Source: an uncultured Allomuricauda sp. (lineage in GTDB: Bacteria; Bacteroidota; Bacteroidia; Flavobacteriales; Flavobacteriaceae). Taken from it: a stretch of 64,000 nt of DNA. Of the stretch, positions 19,662-28,110 are shown one piece after another (position 1 is the first letter of the stretch; every line of letters begins with the position of its first letter). The translations under genes were made by a program, and so were the position numbers. A model generated the notes under the pieces. The model was not told the DNA's origin, made no database searches, and saw only the letters and a program-made list of their open reading frames with translations. The stretch lies in contig NZ_CAMYIC010000020.1 in NCBI RefSeq assembly GCF_947258355.1, forward strand, positions 1 to 64,000. The letters run 5' to 3'.

Positions 19662-20760
19662 TTCCCCTTTTGAGTTCACTTCGGAAATAATAGACCTACA
19701 CGATCCTTTGGTGCTGGTTTTTGGAAATAGGTTCATGCTTCAGGACAAACACTTGTTTCAAGAAGTTAGGGAGCTGTTCCCCAATGGACATTTGGTTTTT
19801 GGATCCACTTCTGGTGAAATCTTGGGAGAAAAAGTTTGGGATGGAACGGTTACACTAACCGCCATTGAGTTCGAGAGAGGGAAGTTTTTGGTAAAGAGCA
19901 AAAACGTTTCCGATTTTGATCACAAGGATAATACGTTGGGTAAATCATTGGCAATGGAATTCCCGATGGAAGAATTAAAACACATTTTTGTGGTTTCTGA
20001 AGGTAGTTCTGTCAATGGAAGTGATCTTATTGCAGGAATAGAATCTGAAAAAGACCAAAATATTGGTCTTTCCGGTGGATTGTGCGGTGATGGAGATCGT
20101 TTTGAGACTACCTTGGTCTCTTACAACGAACCTCCAAAAGAAGGAGAGGTCGTGGCCATAGGTTTTTATGGTATATCGTTGGAAATAAGTTGTGCCAATT
20201 TTGGTGGATGGACACCATTTGGACCGGAAAGACTCATTACCAAATCCCGCAACAATATTTTGTTCGAACTTGATGGCAAACCTGCCTTGGACCTTTATAA
20301 GAGATACTTGGGCAAAAAGGCCAGTGAACTTCCAAAATCGGCACTCCTGTATCCACTTAGCGTAAAAACCGAAGATCAAAATCCTATTGTTCGTACCATT
20401 TTAAATATTGATGAACAAAGAAATGCCATGATCTTGGCTGGTGATGTGCCCGAAGGATCCAAAGTACAATTAATGATGGCCACTGTTGATGATATTGCCA
20501 CTGGAGCAAGATCAGCGGCAAAATTGGCCGTCCAAGAGAGGCAATCCACTCCACAATTAGCTCTATTGGTAAGCTGTGTTGGAAGAAAACTGGTTATGGA
20601 CCAACGTACCGAAGAGGAAATCGAGGAAGTGACACAAGTGGTCGGGAACAAAGTAGCGGTCTCTGGATTCTATTCTTACGGTGAAATGGCACCTTTTGCA
20701 GGTCAAAGATCTTGTAAACTCCATAATCAGACCATGACCCTTACCTTAATCAGCGAATAA
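19630..20760 (+). CDS. FIST-domain sensory protein
   Basis: 376 residues with FIST_N (about 25-220; GHLVFGSTSGEILG, GLSGGLCGDGDRF) and FIST_C (about 225-365; the final SGFYSYGEMAPF segment is typical). FIST domains are predicted small-ligand sensors, possibly for amino acids or derivatives. It has no output of its own and sits between two kinases; its stop touches the start of the second one (TAATG). It probably feeds a second input into that kinase. Confidence 0.9.
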   Translation: MKILQAKKSSDSPFEFTSEIIDLHDPLVLVFGNRFMLQDKHLFQEVRELFPNGHLVFGSTSGEILGEKVWDGTVTLTAIEFERGKFLVKSKNVSDFDHKDNTLGKSLAMEFPMEELKHIFVVSEGSSVNGSDLIAGIESEKDQNIGLSGGLCGDGDRFETTLVSYNEPPKEGEVVAIGFYGISLEISCANFGGWTPFGPERLITKSRNNILFELDGKPALDLYKRYLGKKASELPKSALLYPLSVKTEDQNPIVRTILNIDEQRNAMILAGDVPEGSKVQLMMATVDDIATGARSAAKLAVQERQSTPQLALLVSCVGRKLVMDQRTEEEIEEVTQVVGNKVAVSGFYSYGEMAPFAGQRSCKLHNQTMTLTLISE

Positions 20761-21827
20761 TGCACAGTCTATTAAAAAGACAGCTCAATAAATATCTGCC
20801 CGAATCATTATCGGGTGACGCATCTTTGAATGAACTTTTTGAGGCCATAGGAAAATCCTATGAGCATTATGATGATAAACTGACCATGCTGCAAAGGGCT
20901 ACGGCAATTAGTTCCGATGAACTTTTTGAGGCCAATAGAGAATTGGAAAAGGAAGCGGCTCGTCAAAAGAAAGTATTGAATTCGCTTGAAAACGCTTTGG
21001 CTTTATTGCAGACGAATTTTAAGGAGCAGGAAGTGCCAAAAAATATAGTGGACAGCGATTTTGATGCAGAGAAATTGGCCAGGCAGATTGGGGAGTTGGC
21101 CCAACAGGCATCCACTATGAGCGCGGAAAAAGACAAACTGTTAAAAAACTTAGCGAGTCAGAATGAATCTTTGAACAGCTATGCGCATGTAGTATCCCAC
21201 GATTTAAAATCGCCCATAAGAAACATTAGTGCATTGATCACATGGATCAATGAGGATGAAAAAGAAACCTTGTCCGAGCAAAGTAAGCAAAACCTTTCAC
21301 TCGCCTTGCAAAACTTGGAGAAAATGGACAAGCTTATAACCGGTATCCTTAAACATGCGACCCTACAGAATAAGAATACATCCAACGTTATATTTGAACT
21401 GGAGGAGGTATTGTCCGATGTTCAACAAAATATCTATGTACCGAACAATGTACATTTTCAATTTCCGGAACACTTGCCCAAACTATTTTACGATAGGTAC
21501 AAGATCGAGCAACTTTTCATGAATTTGATGACTAATGCCGTTAAGGCTACGGAAACTAAAAAAGTGGGGACCGTACGGGTTGATTTTAAAGACAAAGGTG
21601 ACCAGTGGTATTTCGCAGTAGCAGATAACGGTAAAGGAATACCGGAAAAACATCAATCGGACATATTTGAAATGTTCAATAAATTGGAGGATGAAGCTAT
21701 GGCCACTGGTATCGGATTGGCCTTGGTAAAAAAAATAGTAATGCTGTACGAGGGAAATATTTGGGTGGAAAGTATTGAAGGTATGGGTACAACGTTTCAT
21801 TTTACCCTTAAAAAACAAAAATTATGA
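20760..21827 (+). CDS. Cytosolic histidine kinase (FIST partner)
   Basis: 355 residues. N-terminal helical region (1-130) with a coiled coil around 50-90 and no PAS domain, HisKA with His147 (VSHDLKSP), HATPase with N-box MNLMTNAVKA, DNGKGIPEKH and GIGLALV. No membrane segment. It starts on the last base of the FIST gene and overlaps Hpt by 4 nt, so the three are translationally coupled. The FIST protein is its likely sensor. Confidence 0.91.
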   Translation: MHSLLKRQLNKYLPESLSGDASLNELFEAIGKSYEHYDDKLTMLQRATAISSDELFEANRELEKEAARQKKVLNSLENALALLQTNFKEQEVPKNIVDSDFDAEKLARQIGELAQQASTMSAEKDKLLKNLASQNESLNSYAHVVSHDLKSPIRNISALITWINEDEKETLSEQSKQNLSLALQNLEKMDKLITGILKHATLQNKNTSNVIFELEEVLSDVQQNIYVPNNVHFQFPEHLPKLFYDRYKIEQLFMNLMTNAVKATETKKVGTVRVDFKDKGDQWYFAVADNGKGIPEKHQSDIFEMFNKLEDEAMATGIGLALVKKIVMLYEGNIWVESIEGMGTTFHFTLKKQKL

Positions 21828-22144
21828 AAGAAACCCCCAATCTAGAATATGTGGACAACCTTGCCGATGGGGACGCAGCTTTTCGTCAAAAATTTATTGG
21901 TATATTAAAGGAAGAATTCCCATTAGAACGTAAAGCGTATTTGGATACCATTGAAAATTCACTTTTTCGTGAGGCTTCGGAGCATGTACACAAGATAAAG
22001 CACAAATTGAACGTTCTAGGATTACACAATGCCTACACCTTGGCGGTACAGCATGAAAATGAATTGCGAAAGGAACAATATTCGTTCAAAGCGGAGTTCA
22101 TATCAATACTTCAAGTTGTAGAGCATTACCTAAAAAACATTTGA
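21824..22144 (+). CDS. Hpt phosphotransfer protein
   Basis: 106 residues, all helical, with the Hpt motif HKIKHKLNVLGL, in which His56 should accept phosphate. It would move phosphate from a receiver to the LytTR regulator encoded 3 bp further on. It overlaps the kinase gene by 4 nt. Confidence 0.85.
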   Translation: MKETPNLEYVDNLADGDAAFRQKFIGILKEEFPLERKAYLDTIENSLFREASEHVHKIKHKLNVLGLHNAYTLAVQHENELRKEQYSFKAEFISILQVVEHYLKNI

Positions 22145-22146
22145 TC

Positions 22147-22854
22147 ATGAATTGTATTATAGTTGACGATGAAGCCACAGCTAGGGCAATTGTACTGCAA
22201 TTGTGCTCCAAGGTTCAGGAAATCAATGTGATGGAGGAGTTTGACAACGCCATTGAGGCCATCAAATTTTTAAACCAGTATAAAGTCGATTTGGTTTTTT
22301 TGGATATTCATATGCCCGGCTTTACCGGAATAGACTTTATCCAAACACTCAAGAACCCTCCAAAAATAGTAATGACCACGTCCGACACCGATTTTGCCAT
22401 CGCGGCCTACGAATATGAGTCCATTGTGGATTATTTGGTTAAGCCGATTACTCAAGAAAGGTTCGACAAGTGCATTCAAAAGGTGAAAAAGGCCTCTTTA
22501 TCAAGAACCCAGACCGATTCAGGCCAACAGGAGAGTTCCTCTGGGGAAGACTTGTACATCAATATCGACCGTAGGCTTATTAAACTAAAATATGCAGAAA
22601 TATTGCTTATCGAGGCGAAAGGGGATTATATAAACATCAAAACTGAATCCAAGGATTATCTAGTGCACACGACATTAAAAAAAATCTTGGACAAACTACC
22701 CGATGATCGATTTTTACAGATTCATCGCTCCTATGTGATCAACTTTAATAAAATCATTGATATCGAGGATAATAGTGTTCTTATTGAAAAAAGCGTGGTA
22801 CCTATCAGTAGATCAAACCGACCAGAATTGATGAGACGTTTGAATCTTCTCTGA
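22147..22854 (+). CDS. LytTR response regulator
   Basis: 235 residues from ATG 22147. Receiver domain (VDDEA at 6-10, Asp53 in FLDIHMP, conserved TTSD and KPI) and a C-terminal LytTR DNA-binding domain (about 130-235; LIEAKGDYINIKT, RSYVINFNKI, PISRSNRPELMRRL). LytTR proteins such as AlgR bind pairs of 9-10-bp direct repeats about two helical turns apart. Such pairs occur at four promoters of this island, including that of its own operon. Last gene of the operon. Confidence 0.93.
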   Translation: MNCIIVDDEATARAIVLQLCSKVQEINVMEEFDNAIEAIKFLNQYKVDLVFLDIHMPGFTGIDFIQTLKNPPKIVMTTSDTDFAIAAYEYESIVDYLVKPITQERFDKCIQKVKKASLSRTQTDSGQQESSSGEDLYINIDRRLIKLKYAEILLIEAKGDYINIKTESKDYLVHTTLKKILDKLPDDRFLQIHRSYVINFNKIIDIEDNSVLIEKSVVPISRSNRPELMRRLNLL

Positions 22855-22880
22855 TATAATTTTATAGTACTTTTTCCTTA

Positions 22881-24932
22881 TTACATTGTTGAAAATATGG
22901 GCTGCTTTTTTAATAGCCATTTTAGCTGTATCCCTATTTCGGTAAATTGAAAACCCGCCGCAGTAGCCGAGGCAATGTTGCTATATTTTCCGTATAAAGC
23001 ACCGCTCAATCGTTTGGTGAATTGGTGTTTTAGATTCGTTTCTATCCTAAAAATAGAAGTTATATCATCATCTTCTACCTGTTGTAAGCCCGTTGCCGCA
23101 TTGATTCTATACGTGGAATTTCGGGCAAATTTGCCGCTCACTTCCGCAAATAACTCTCCAGTTTGGTATTTTTCTGGACTAAAATAAATGGTGGGTACTT
23201 GATCTGCAAAGGTTAGGTACTGATAGTTGAGACCAAATTTTAAGTTGGGTTTTCTTAAGGCAGTATAATACAAAGAAGTAAACAAAAGATCACGCTTGTT
23301 ATTATCACTCTGTTTTGTGTGCATGAGTTGGGTGTACCATCCCAAACCGACATTGGAACCCAAATTATAGTTTAGTCCATAATGTTGCATCATAATTTCA
23401 CGCTCAATCAAATCCGTATTAAAATTTTGCACCTCTCGCTGGTAGCCCAATTCTAAATTTTGCAAACGATAGGGTTCGGTAACCAACTTGGCGTTCAAAA
23501 TGGGTTGAGTATATCCGTTTCCATCAAACTGTGCATTGTTCATCCCAGCTACACCAACGACTTTTAGTTTGGGCATCAAGGCATAAGTAAGTCCAACTGT
23601 GGCCGTATGGGTGTTTGCTTTCGCTGAGGTTTCGGCATTTTCCGTTAATCGATATTGGTAATTTACCGAAGATTGAACCTTAGTAGATAGCGGCAAGTTT
23701 ACGGTTGTATTGGTGGCATAGGCCAAGTTATTCCCGTTATCAAAACTATAGGATGCCGTTTCTTGTACATACGGACTGTATTGCACATTGATTTTTTCGA
23801 TAAGTCCTTGGGCATCTTTCTGGTTTTCAAAAACCAATAAGGTTTTGTTTGTGGCTGCGTAGGCTTCCTCTATTCTTCCTAGGGCAAAAAGTGCATTGGC
23901 CTTTCCCAGGTTTCCGTCAAAAGAAGTACTGTCAATGGCTAAAATGGCGTCATAATATTGCAAACTTGTCTTAATGTTTCCGGTGTACATTCCAAGGGTG
24001 GCTTTAAGGACCAATACCCAATTTCTATCACCAAATTGGCTGGAAAGACCGTCGATGTATTTGTTGGCTTTAATAAACTTTCGGTTCCAGATAAGGGCTT
24101 GGGCGTAGCGCTCAAAGGTTTTTTCTTTAAGTTCATTATCATCAATGGTTTTCACCTTATTTTTTGATTGCATGGCAACTTTCAAGGCCACTTTATCGTT
24201 TTCCCCGATATGCTCGGCCAAGGCAATTCCGTTTAACGCCACCACAGAGTCTTTAGCATTAATGGCAAGTTTGCGATAAGAGGCTTTTGCACTGTCGGTT
24301 TGTTTGGTAATCAAATACAGGTTGGCTAAGTTTAGCAGGGTCTCCTTGTCATTTGGGAAATCTTTGAAAATGGTTTTCAATTTGATTTTGGCCTCATCAT
24401 AATCTTGAGCCTGTACCAAAGTGTTGGCCAACCCAAGGTTCATATATTTTTTGGAAGTAATGGCGCTTGTGTTACCAGGCTCCAATACCAAAGCCTTTTC
24501 TATCCAATACAGGGCCATATCGTATTTTTGAAGGTTGCTCAATGTATTGGCATATCCTAGTACCGCACCAAATTTATTTGGATAATCCTCAACTAGGCTA
24601 GCGTATAATTTTTCCGCAGCTTTAAATTGGTTTCCCCATAAAAACGATTCGTAATAATTGATACGAACTTCATAGTCGTCCGGGTGCCTTTCCATCATAC
24701 CGTTAAATAAGGTGTTGGCCTTATGTGGATTACCGTTTAAGCCTACTGCACGTCCGTAGCAGATTTGAGCTGTTTTGTTATCGGGATTTTCCTTAAGGAA
24801 ATCACCAAAAAAATTTTCGGCTTGTGAAAAGTCGCCTTTTTCCAAAAGTTGAAATCCTGTCTCCATTTCCGTTTGGGCCTGAACTCCCTGTATGGTGACC
24901 ATAAAAATGAGGATGTAGGTTAGGCGTTTCAT
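22881..24932 (-). CDS. TPR outer-membrane beta-barrel protein, possible polysaccharide exporter
   Basis: 683 residues. Signal peptide (1-19, cut near VQA-Q), TPR-like helical repeats (about 20-375), then a beta-rich C-terminal part (about 380-683) with alternating hydrophobic strands and aromatic belts (for example YQYRLTE, LGWYTQLMHT). The TPR-plus-barrel order is that of BcsC, PgaA and PelB, which export bacterial polysaccharides through the outer membrane. The last residues (IFSTM) lack the terminal Phe common to barrels. Convergent to the LytTR operon. Minus-strand -7 candidate TAACTTTA at 24962-24969. Confidence 0.75.
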   Translation of the reverse strand: MKRLTYILIFMVTIQGVQAQTEMETGFQLLEKGDFSQAENFFGDFLKENPDNKTAQICYGRAVGLNGNPHKANTLFNGMMERHPDDYEVRINYYESFLWGNQFKAAEKLYASLVEDYPNKFGAVLGYANTLSNLQKYDMALYWIEKALVLEPGNTSAITSKKYMNLGLANTLVQAQDYDEAKIKLKTIFKDFPNDKETLLNLANLYLITKQTDSAKASYRKLAINAKDSVVALNGIALAEHIGENDKVALKVAMQSKNKVKTIDDNELKEKTFERYAQALIWNRKFIKANKYIDGLSSQFGDRNWVLVLKATLGMYTGNIKTSLQYYDAILAIDSTSFDGNLGKANALFALGRIEEAYAATNKTLLVFENQKDAQGLIEKINVQYSPYVQETASYSFDNGNNLAYATNTTVNLPLSTKVQSSVNYQYRLTENAETSAKANTHTATVGLTYALMPKLKVVGVAGMNNAQFDGNGYTQPILNAKLVTEPYRLQNLELGYQREVQNFNTDLIEREIMMQHYGLNYNLGSNVGLGWYTQLMHTKQSDNNKRDLLFTSLYYTALRKPNLKFGLNYQYLTFADQVPTIYFSPEKYQTGELFAEVSGKFARNSTYRINAATGLQQVEDDDITSIFRIETNLKHQFTKRLSGALYGKYSNIASATAAGFQFTEIGIQLKWLLKKQPIFSTM

Positions 24933-25005
24933 AGGTTAAGTTTTTAAGGTTTATTGATGATGTAAAGTTAAAAAGGGCTTTCCCGCAACCGAAGGGTGAA
25001 CCTTT

Positions 25006-25075
25006 CCATTCGTCTACAGCTAATGGCCATCCATCTATAGTGACCTATTTAAGACGTCAAACCATTGGATATTTG
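25006..25075 (+). promoter_or_regulatory. LytTR-type promoter of STAS-flippase operon
   Basis: Half-site 1 CCATTCGTCTACAG (25006-25019), half-site 2 CCATCCATCTATAG (25027-25040) 21 bp later, and -7 box GATATTTG at 25068-25075, 62 bp from half-site 1. The half-site resembles the AlgR box CCGTTCGTC. Start codon 113 bp from the first half-site. Confidence 0.75.
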
Positions 25076-25118
25076 CTGTAACAAGTCGAATAAATCTTAA
25101 CCTTAACAATTAGAAATC

Positions 25119-25397
25119 ATGGCTTTACAAATTACAGAATGCAAAAGGGTATTTTCCATAAATGGTAACTTGGACAGTACCAATATCAAGATTTTTGAAC
25201 GACATATGGAGCGTTTTGTCCAACGCGGGGCTACCGTTGTATTGGATTTAAAAAGAGTGCCAAAAATCGATGATATAGCTACTAGGGTATTAATTCAAAT
25301 GTTTGCCAATGCACTTCTTTTGGATTGTGATTTTGCCATAAATGGATGGTTGCCAAGAAGAGTCCTGAACAAAATGTGTTTAGAAGCCAACCTTTAA
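25119..25397 (+). CDS. STAS-domain protein
   Basis: 92 residues that fit a STAS (anti-sigma antagonist-like) fold: N-terminal strands ECKRVFSINGNLDS, helix IFERHMERF, core strand ATVVLDLKRVPKIDD with the loop aspartates and a following helix. The usual phosphorylatable Ser after D-D-I-A is replaced by Thr or is out of place (DDIATRVLI). Small cytosolic protein-interaction module. It lies 11 bp upstream of the flippase gene and behind a LytTR-type promoter. Confidence 0.7.
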   Translation: MALQITECKRVFSINGNLDSTNIKIFERHMERFVQRGATVVLDLKRVPKIDDIATRVLIQMFANALLLDCDFAINGWLPRRVLNKMCLEANL

Positions 25398-25408
25398 AAT
25401 ACAATGCT

Positions 25409-26638
25409 ATGACTGTAATAAATATTGTAAGAAATCGGATTTCTCCTCAACAGCTTTTTATGCTGAGTGCATTGTTGGTAAATGGAGGGAACTACATCTA
25501 TAATTTGTTGTTGGGGCGTATTTTGGGACCTAAAGCCTTTGCTGATGCCGCCCTATTGGTTACCCTATTGTTAGTACTTTCTTTTTTGGGAATGACATTT
25601 CAATTGGTAACGGCCAAGTTTGTGGCTATGCTATCCTCGAATCAATGGGATGCCTTTAGAAATCGAATTGGTTTTTTTGCCCTTTTAATCGGTTGTCTGT
25701 TGGGTGCTGTGGTGTTTTTCTCCGCACCGACCCTTCAAAATGTGCTACGTACAGAAAATGCTTCAATGTTTCGAGTTTTTGCGCTGGGCGTGCCTGTTTA
25801 CTTTGTAATGAGTGTAAACCGGGGTCAATACCAAGGGGAGGAGTCCTTTGCGAAATTGTCCATTTCTTATCAATTGGAGATGTGGGGTAGATTGGGAATT
25901 ACCCTGTTGGCTTTTCTGGTGATTCGTGACCATTTTGGGGCGCTGGTCTCATTTGGGATTTTGGCTTCCTTGGCTTTGGGATTGTTCCCTCTTAAAAAGT
26001 TGCGTTTCACGAAAATCGAAAAAGGACCGATCGATTTGGAGTGGTCCAAGGTGCGGACTTTTATGTTGATCACTGCTGGCTACGAATTGACCCAAATTAT
26101 TATAAATAATAGTGATATTATTCTTGTAAAACACTTTTTTAGCCCAGAAGAAGCAGGTTTATATGCATCTTTGGCGCTAATAGGAAGGGTAGTATACTTT
26201 GTGGCCTGGATGTTTGTAATGTTGTTGTTGCCTACCGTGGTTCGCTTTAAAAAGGAAGGTAAACCCACAAAACAGGTTCTATTTAAATATGTAGGTTACA
26301 TTGGTGCATTGTCTGCAATAATTGTTGGTGCATGCCTGGTTTTTCCAAAAATGATCATTACACTACTTTTTGGTGAAGCCTATATTTCAATGTCATCACT
26401 ATTATGGCAATATGCTTTGGCCACCTCTATGTTCTCCATTGCAAATATTTTTACGTATTACTTTTTGTCCCTTGATCATTATCGGCCGATATGGTTTTCG
26501 GCACTGGCAGGGTTGGTACAGATTGCTCTGATTCTTTTTCTTCACAGTAGTTTGGCCATAGTTGTACAAGCACAAATACTGGTGATGACTGCATTACTGG
26601 TATTTCAGTTTCTTTATTTTTTCACCAAGGAAAAATAG
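25409..26638 (+). CDS. Polysaccharide flippase (MOP superfamily)
   Basis: 409 residues from ATG 25409; an in-frame upstream start would overlap the STAS gene. About twelve hydrophobic segments with the MATE/Wzx-like N-terminus (LLVNGGNYIYNLLLGRILGP). It probably moves lipid-linked sugar units or supports polymer passage at the inner membrane. Second gene of the STAS operon, closed by the terminator at 26663. Confidence 0.85.
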   Translation: MTVINIVRNRISPQQLFMLSALLVNGGNYIYNLLLGRILGPKAFADAALLVTLLLVLSFLGMTFQLVTAKFVAMLSSNQWDAFRNRIGFFALLIGCLLGAVVFFSAPTLQNVLRTENASMFRVFALGVPVYFVMSVNRGQYQGEESFAKLSISYQLEMWGRLGITLLAFLVIRDHFGALVSFGILASLALGLFPLKKLRFTKIEKGPIDLEWSKVRTFMLITAGYELTQIIINNSDIILVKHFFSPEEAGLYASLALIGRVVYFVAWMFVMLLLPTVVRFKKEGKPTKQVLFKYVGYIGALSAIIVGACLVFPKMIITLLFGEAYISMSSLLWQYALATSMFSIANIFTYYFLSLDHYRPIWFSALAGLVQIALILFLHSSLAIVVQAQILVMTALLVFQFLYFFTKEK

Positions 26639-26662
26639 TTTTAGGGTTTTTAGATTGACGAG

Positions 26663-26699
26663 AAAGCCAGGAGTACATAAAAGTGCCCTGGCTTTTTTT
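26663..26699 (+). terminator. Terminator after flippase gene
   Basis: Stem AAAGCCAGG/CCTGGCTTT with a 15-nt loop followed by TTTTT. It separates the flippase from the GT4 gene, which has its own promoter. Confidence 0.85.
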
Positions 26700-26718
26700 A
26701 ATTATCCCCCACGTATTG

Positions 26719-26788
26719 CCGTTCGTCTACACTTTAGGTTCAGCCACCCTGTAACACGCTTTTTTATAATGACTTATACGGACATTTG
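26719..26788 (+). promoter_or_regulatory. LytTR-type promoter of the GT4 gene
   Basis: Half-site 1 CCGTTCGTCTACAC (26719-26732), degenerate half-site 2 with CCACCC at 26744 (unit starting 26740, 21 bp later), -7 box GACATTTG at 26781-26788, exactly 62 bp from half-site 1. GCCGTTCGTC is a full AlgR-type core. Confidence 0.75.
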
Positions 26789-26819
26789 TAACACAAAACA
26801 AAGAATAAAACTTAACCTT

Positions 26820-28055
26820 ATGAAACTAGCAATTGTAACGGCATATCCGCCAAGTAAAGTCACCCTGACAGAGTATGGGTACCATCTGGTAAAACATTTT
26901 AGACTTCAAGATGAAGTAAGCGAGATTGTTTTGCTTACTGACCATACCGAAGCGCCAAAAGACCTTTTCTTTGAGGAGGAGGGATGTCCTATTACGGTAA
27001 AGGAATGTTGGAATTTCAATGACCTTAAGAATATTTACAGAGTGGCAAAGGCCATCAAAAAAGAAAAACCGGACGCTGTATTGTTCAACCTTCAATTTTT
27101 AAAGTTCGGAGACAAAAAGGTTCCCGCCGCACTTGGTCTGTTATTGCCTTTTGTTTGTAGAATGATGCGTATTCCCACCATCTCCTTGTTGCACAACATT
27201 TTGGAGCAGGTAGACTTGGAAAATGCAGGAATCACCCAAAACGGATTTCTTCAAAAAATATACAACTTAATCGGAACCACATTGACACGTTTTGTATTGG
27301 CTTCTGATGTGTTGGCAGTAACCATTAGCAAGTACAAGACCATTTTGGAGGACAAATACAAGAAAAATAATGTTGCCTTGGTGCCGCACGGTTCCTTTGA
27401 AACACCGCCTGCACCCAAATATGACTTGCCAGAAGGACCTATGCAAGTAATGGCCTTTGGAAAGTTTGGTACCTATAAAAAGGTAGAGCCCTTAATCGAA
27501 GCCGTGGAAGTTTTGCGTTACAAATCCGATTTGGACATTGAAATTGTGATCGCAGGAACCGATAGTCCCAACACCCCTGGGTATTTGGACAGGATGAAAG
27601 AAATATATAGTCATGTTGAAAACCTTCGTTTTACGGGCTATGTGGCTGAGGAAGATGTGCCTAAAATATTCGGGGACAGTGCCGTGGTGGTTTTCCCGTA
27701 CACCTCAACAACGGGAAGCTCCGGGGTGTTGCACCAAGCAGGTAGTTATGGTAAGGCAGTGGTGTTGCCCGATTTGGGAGACCTTGGCATCTTGGTCAGG
27801 GAAGAAGGTTACCGCGGAGAGTTCTTTGAGCCGGAAAATGTGGAGTCATTGGCAACTGCCCTGGAAAGCATATTGATGAACGAAAACTATAGAATCCATT
27901 TGGGCAAAGAAAACTATAAGGCAGCTTGTTCGTTGCCCATGTCCAAAATCACGGAAATGTACCTCGACCATTTTAATGCAATACGATCAAAAAAGGGATT
28001 GAAACAACCCAAGGTCCAAAAACTGCAACGTATTGAAAAAACTAGTATCGCATAG
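26820..28055 (+). CDS. Family 4 glycosyltransferase
   Basis: 411 residues from ATG 26820. The frame is open further upstream, but that part contains the promoter. GT-B fold: N-terminal ...VTAYPPSKVTLTEYGYHL, C-terminal nucleotide-sugar domain with MAFGKFGTYKKVE and the GT4 motif region FPYTSTTGSSGVLHQAGSYGK. It transfers a sugar in polymer or repeat-unit synthesis; donor and linkage are not readable. Alone in its transcript, between a LytTR-type promoter and a terminator. Confidence 0.88.
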   Translation: MKLAIVTAYPPSKVTLTEYGYHLVKHFRLQDEVSEIVLLTDHTEAPKDLFFEEEGCPITVKECWNFNDLKNIYRVAKAIKKEKPDAVLFNLQFLKFGDKKVPAALGLLLPFVCRMMRIPTISLLHNILEQVDLENAGITQNGFLQKIYNLIGTTLTRFVLASDVLAVTISKYKTILEDKYKKNNVALVPHGSFETPPAPKYDLPEGPMQVMAFGKFGTYKKVEPLIEAVEVLRYKSDLDIEIVIAGTDSPNTPGYLDRMKEIYSHVENLRFTGYVAEEDVPKIFGDSAVVVFPYTSTTGSSGVLHQAGSYGKAVVLPDLGDLGILVREEGYRGEFFEPENVESLATALESILMNENYRIHLGKENYKAACSLPMSKITEMYLDHFNAIRSKKGLKQPKVQKLQRIEKTSIA

Positions 28056-28073
28056 GTTTTAGGTTAAGTGTGG

Positions 28074-28110
28074 AGAGGGGACAGCTTTAGTTAGTTGTCC
28101 CCTTTCTTTT
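28074..28110 (+). terminator. Terminator after GT4 gene
   Basis: Stem AGGGGACA/TGTCCCCT with a 12-nt loop, followed by TTCTTTTT. The 3' arm lies inside the end of the convergent GH5 gene. Confidence 0.75.

Noticed and set aside
24933..25020. LytTR-type layout for the TPR-barrel gene on the minus strand
   Set aside because: No half-site is found 62 bp upstream of its -7 candidate; the nearby sites point to the STAS operon.
26655..26819. Longer N-terminus of the GT4 protein
   Set aside because: This part contains the flippase terminator end and the LytTR-type promoter; GT4 homology starts at MKLAIVTAYPP.
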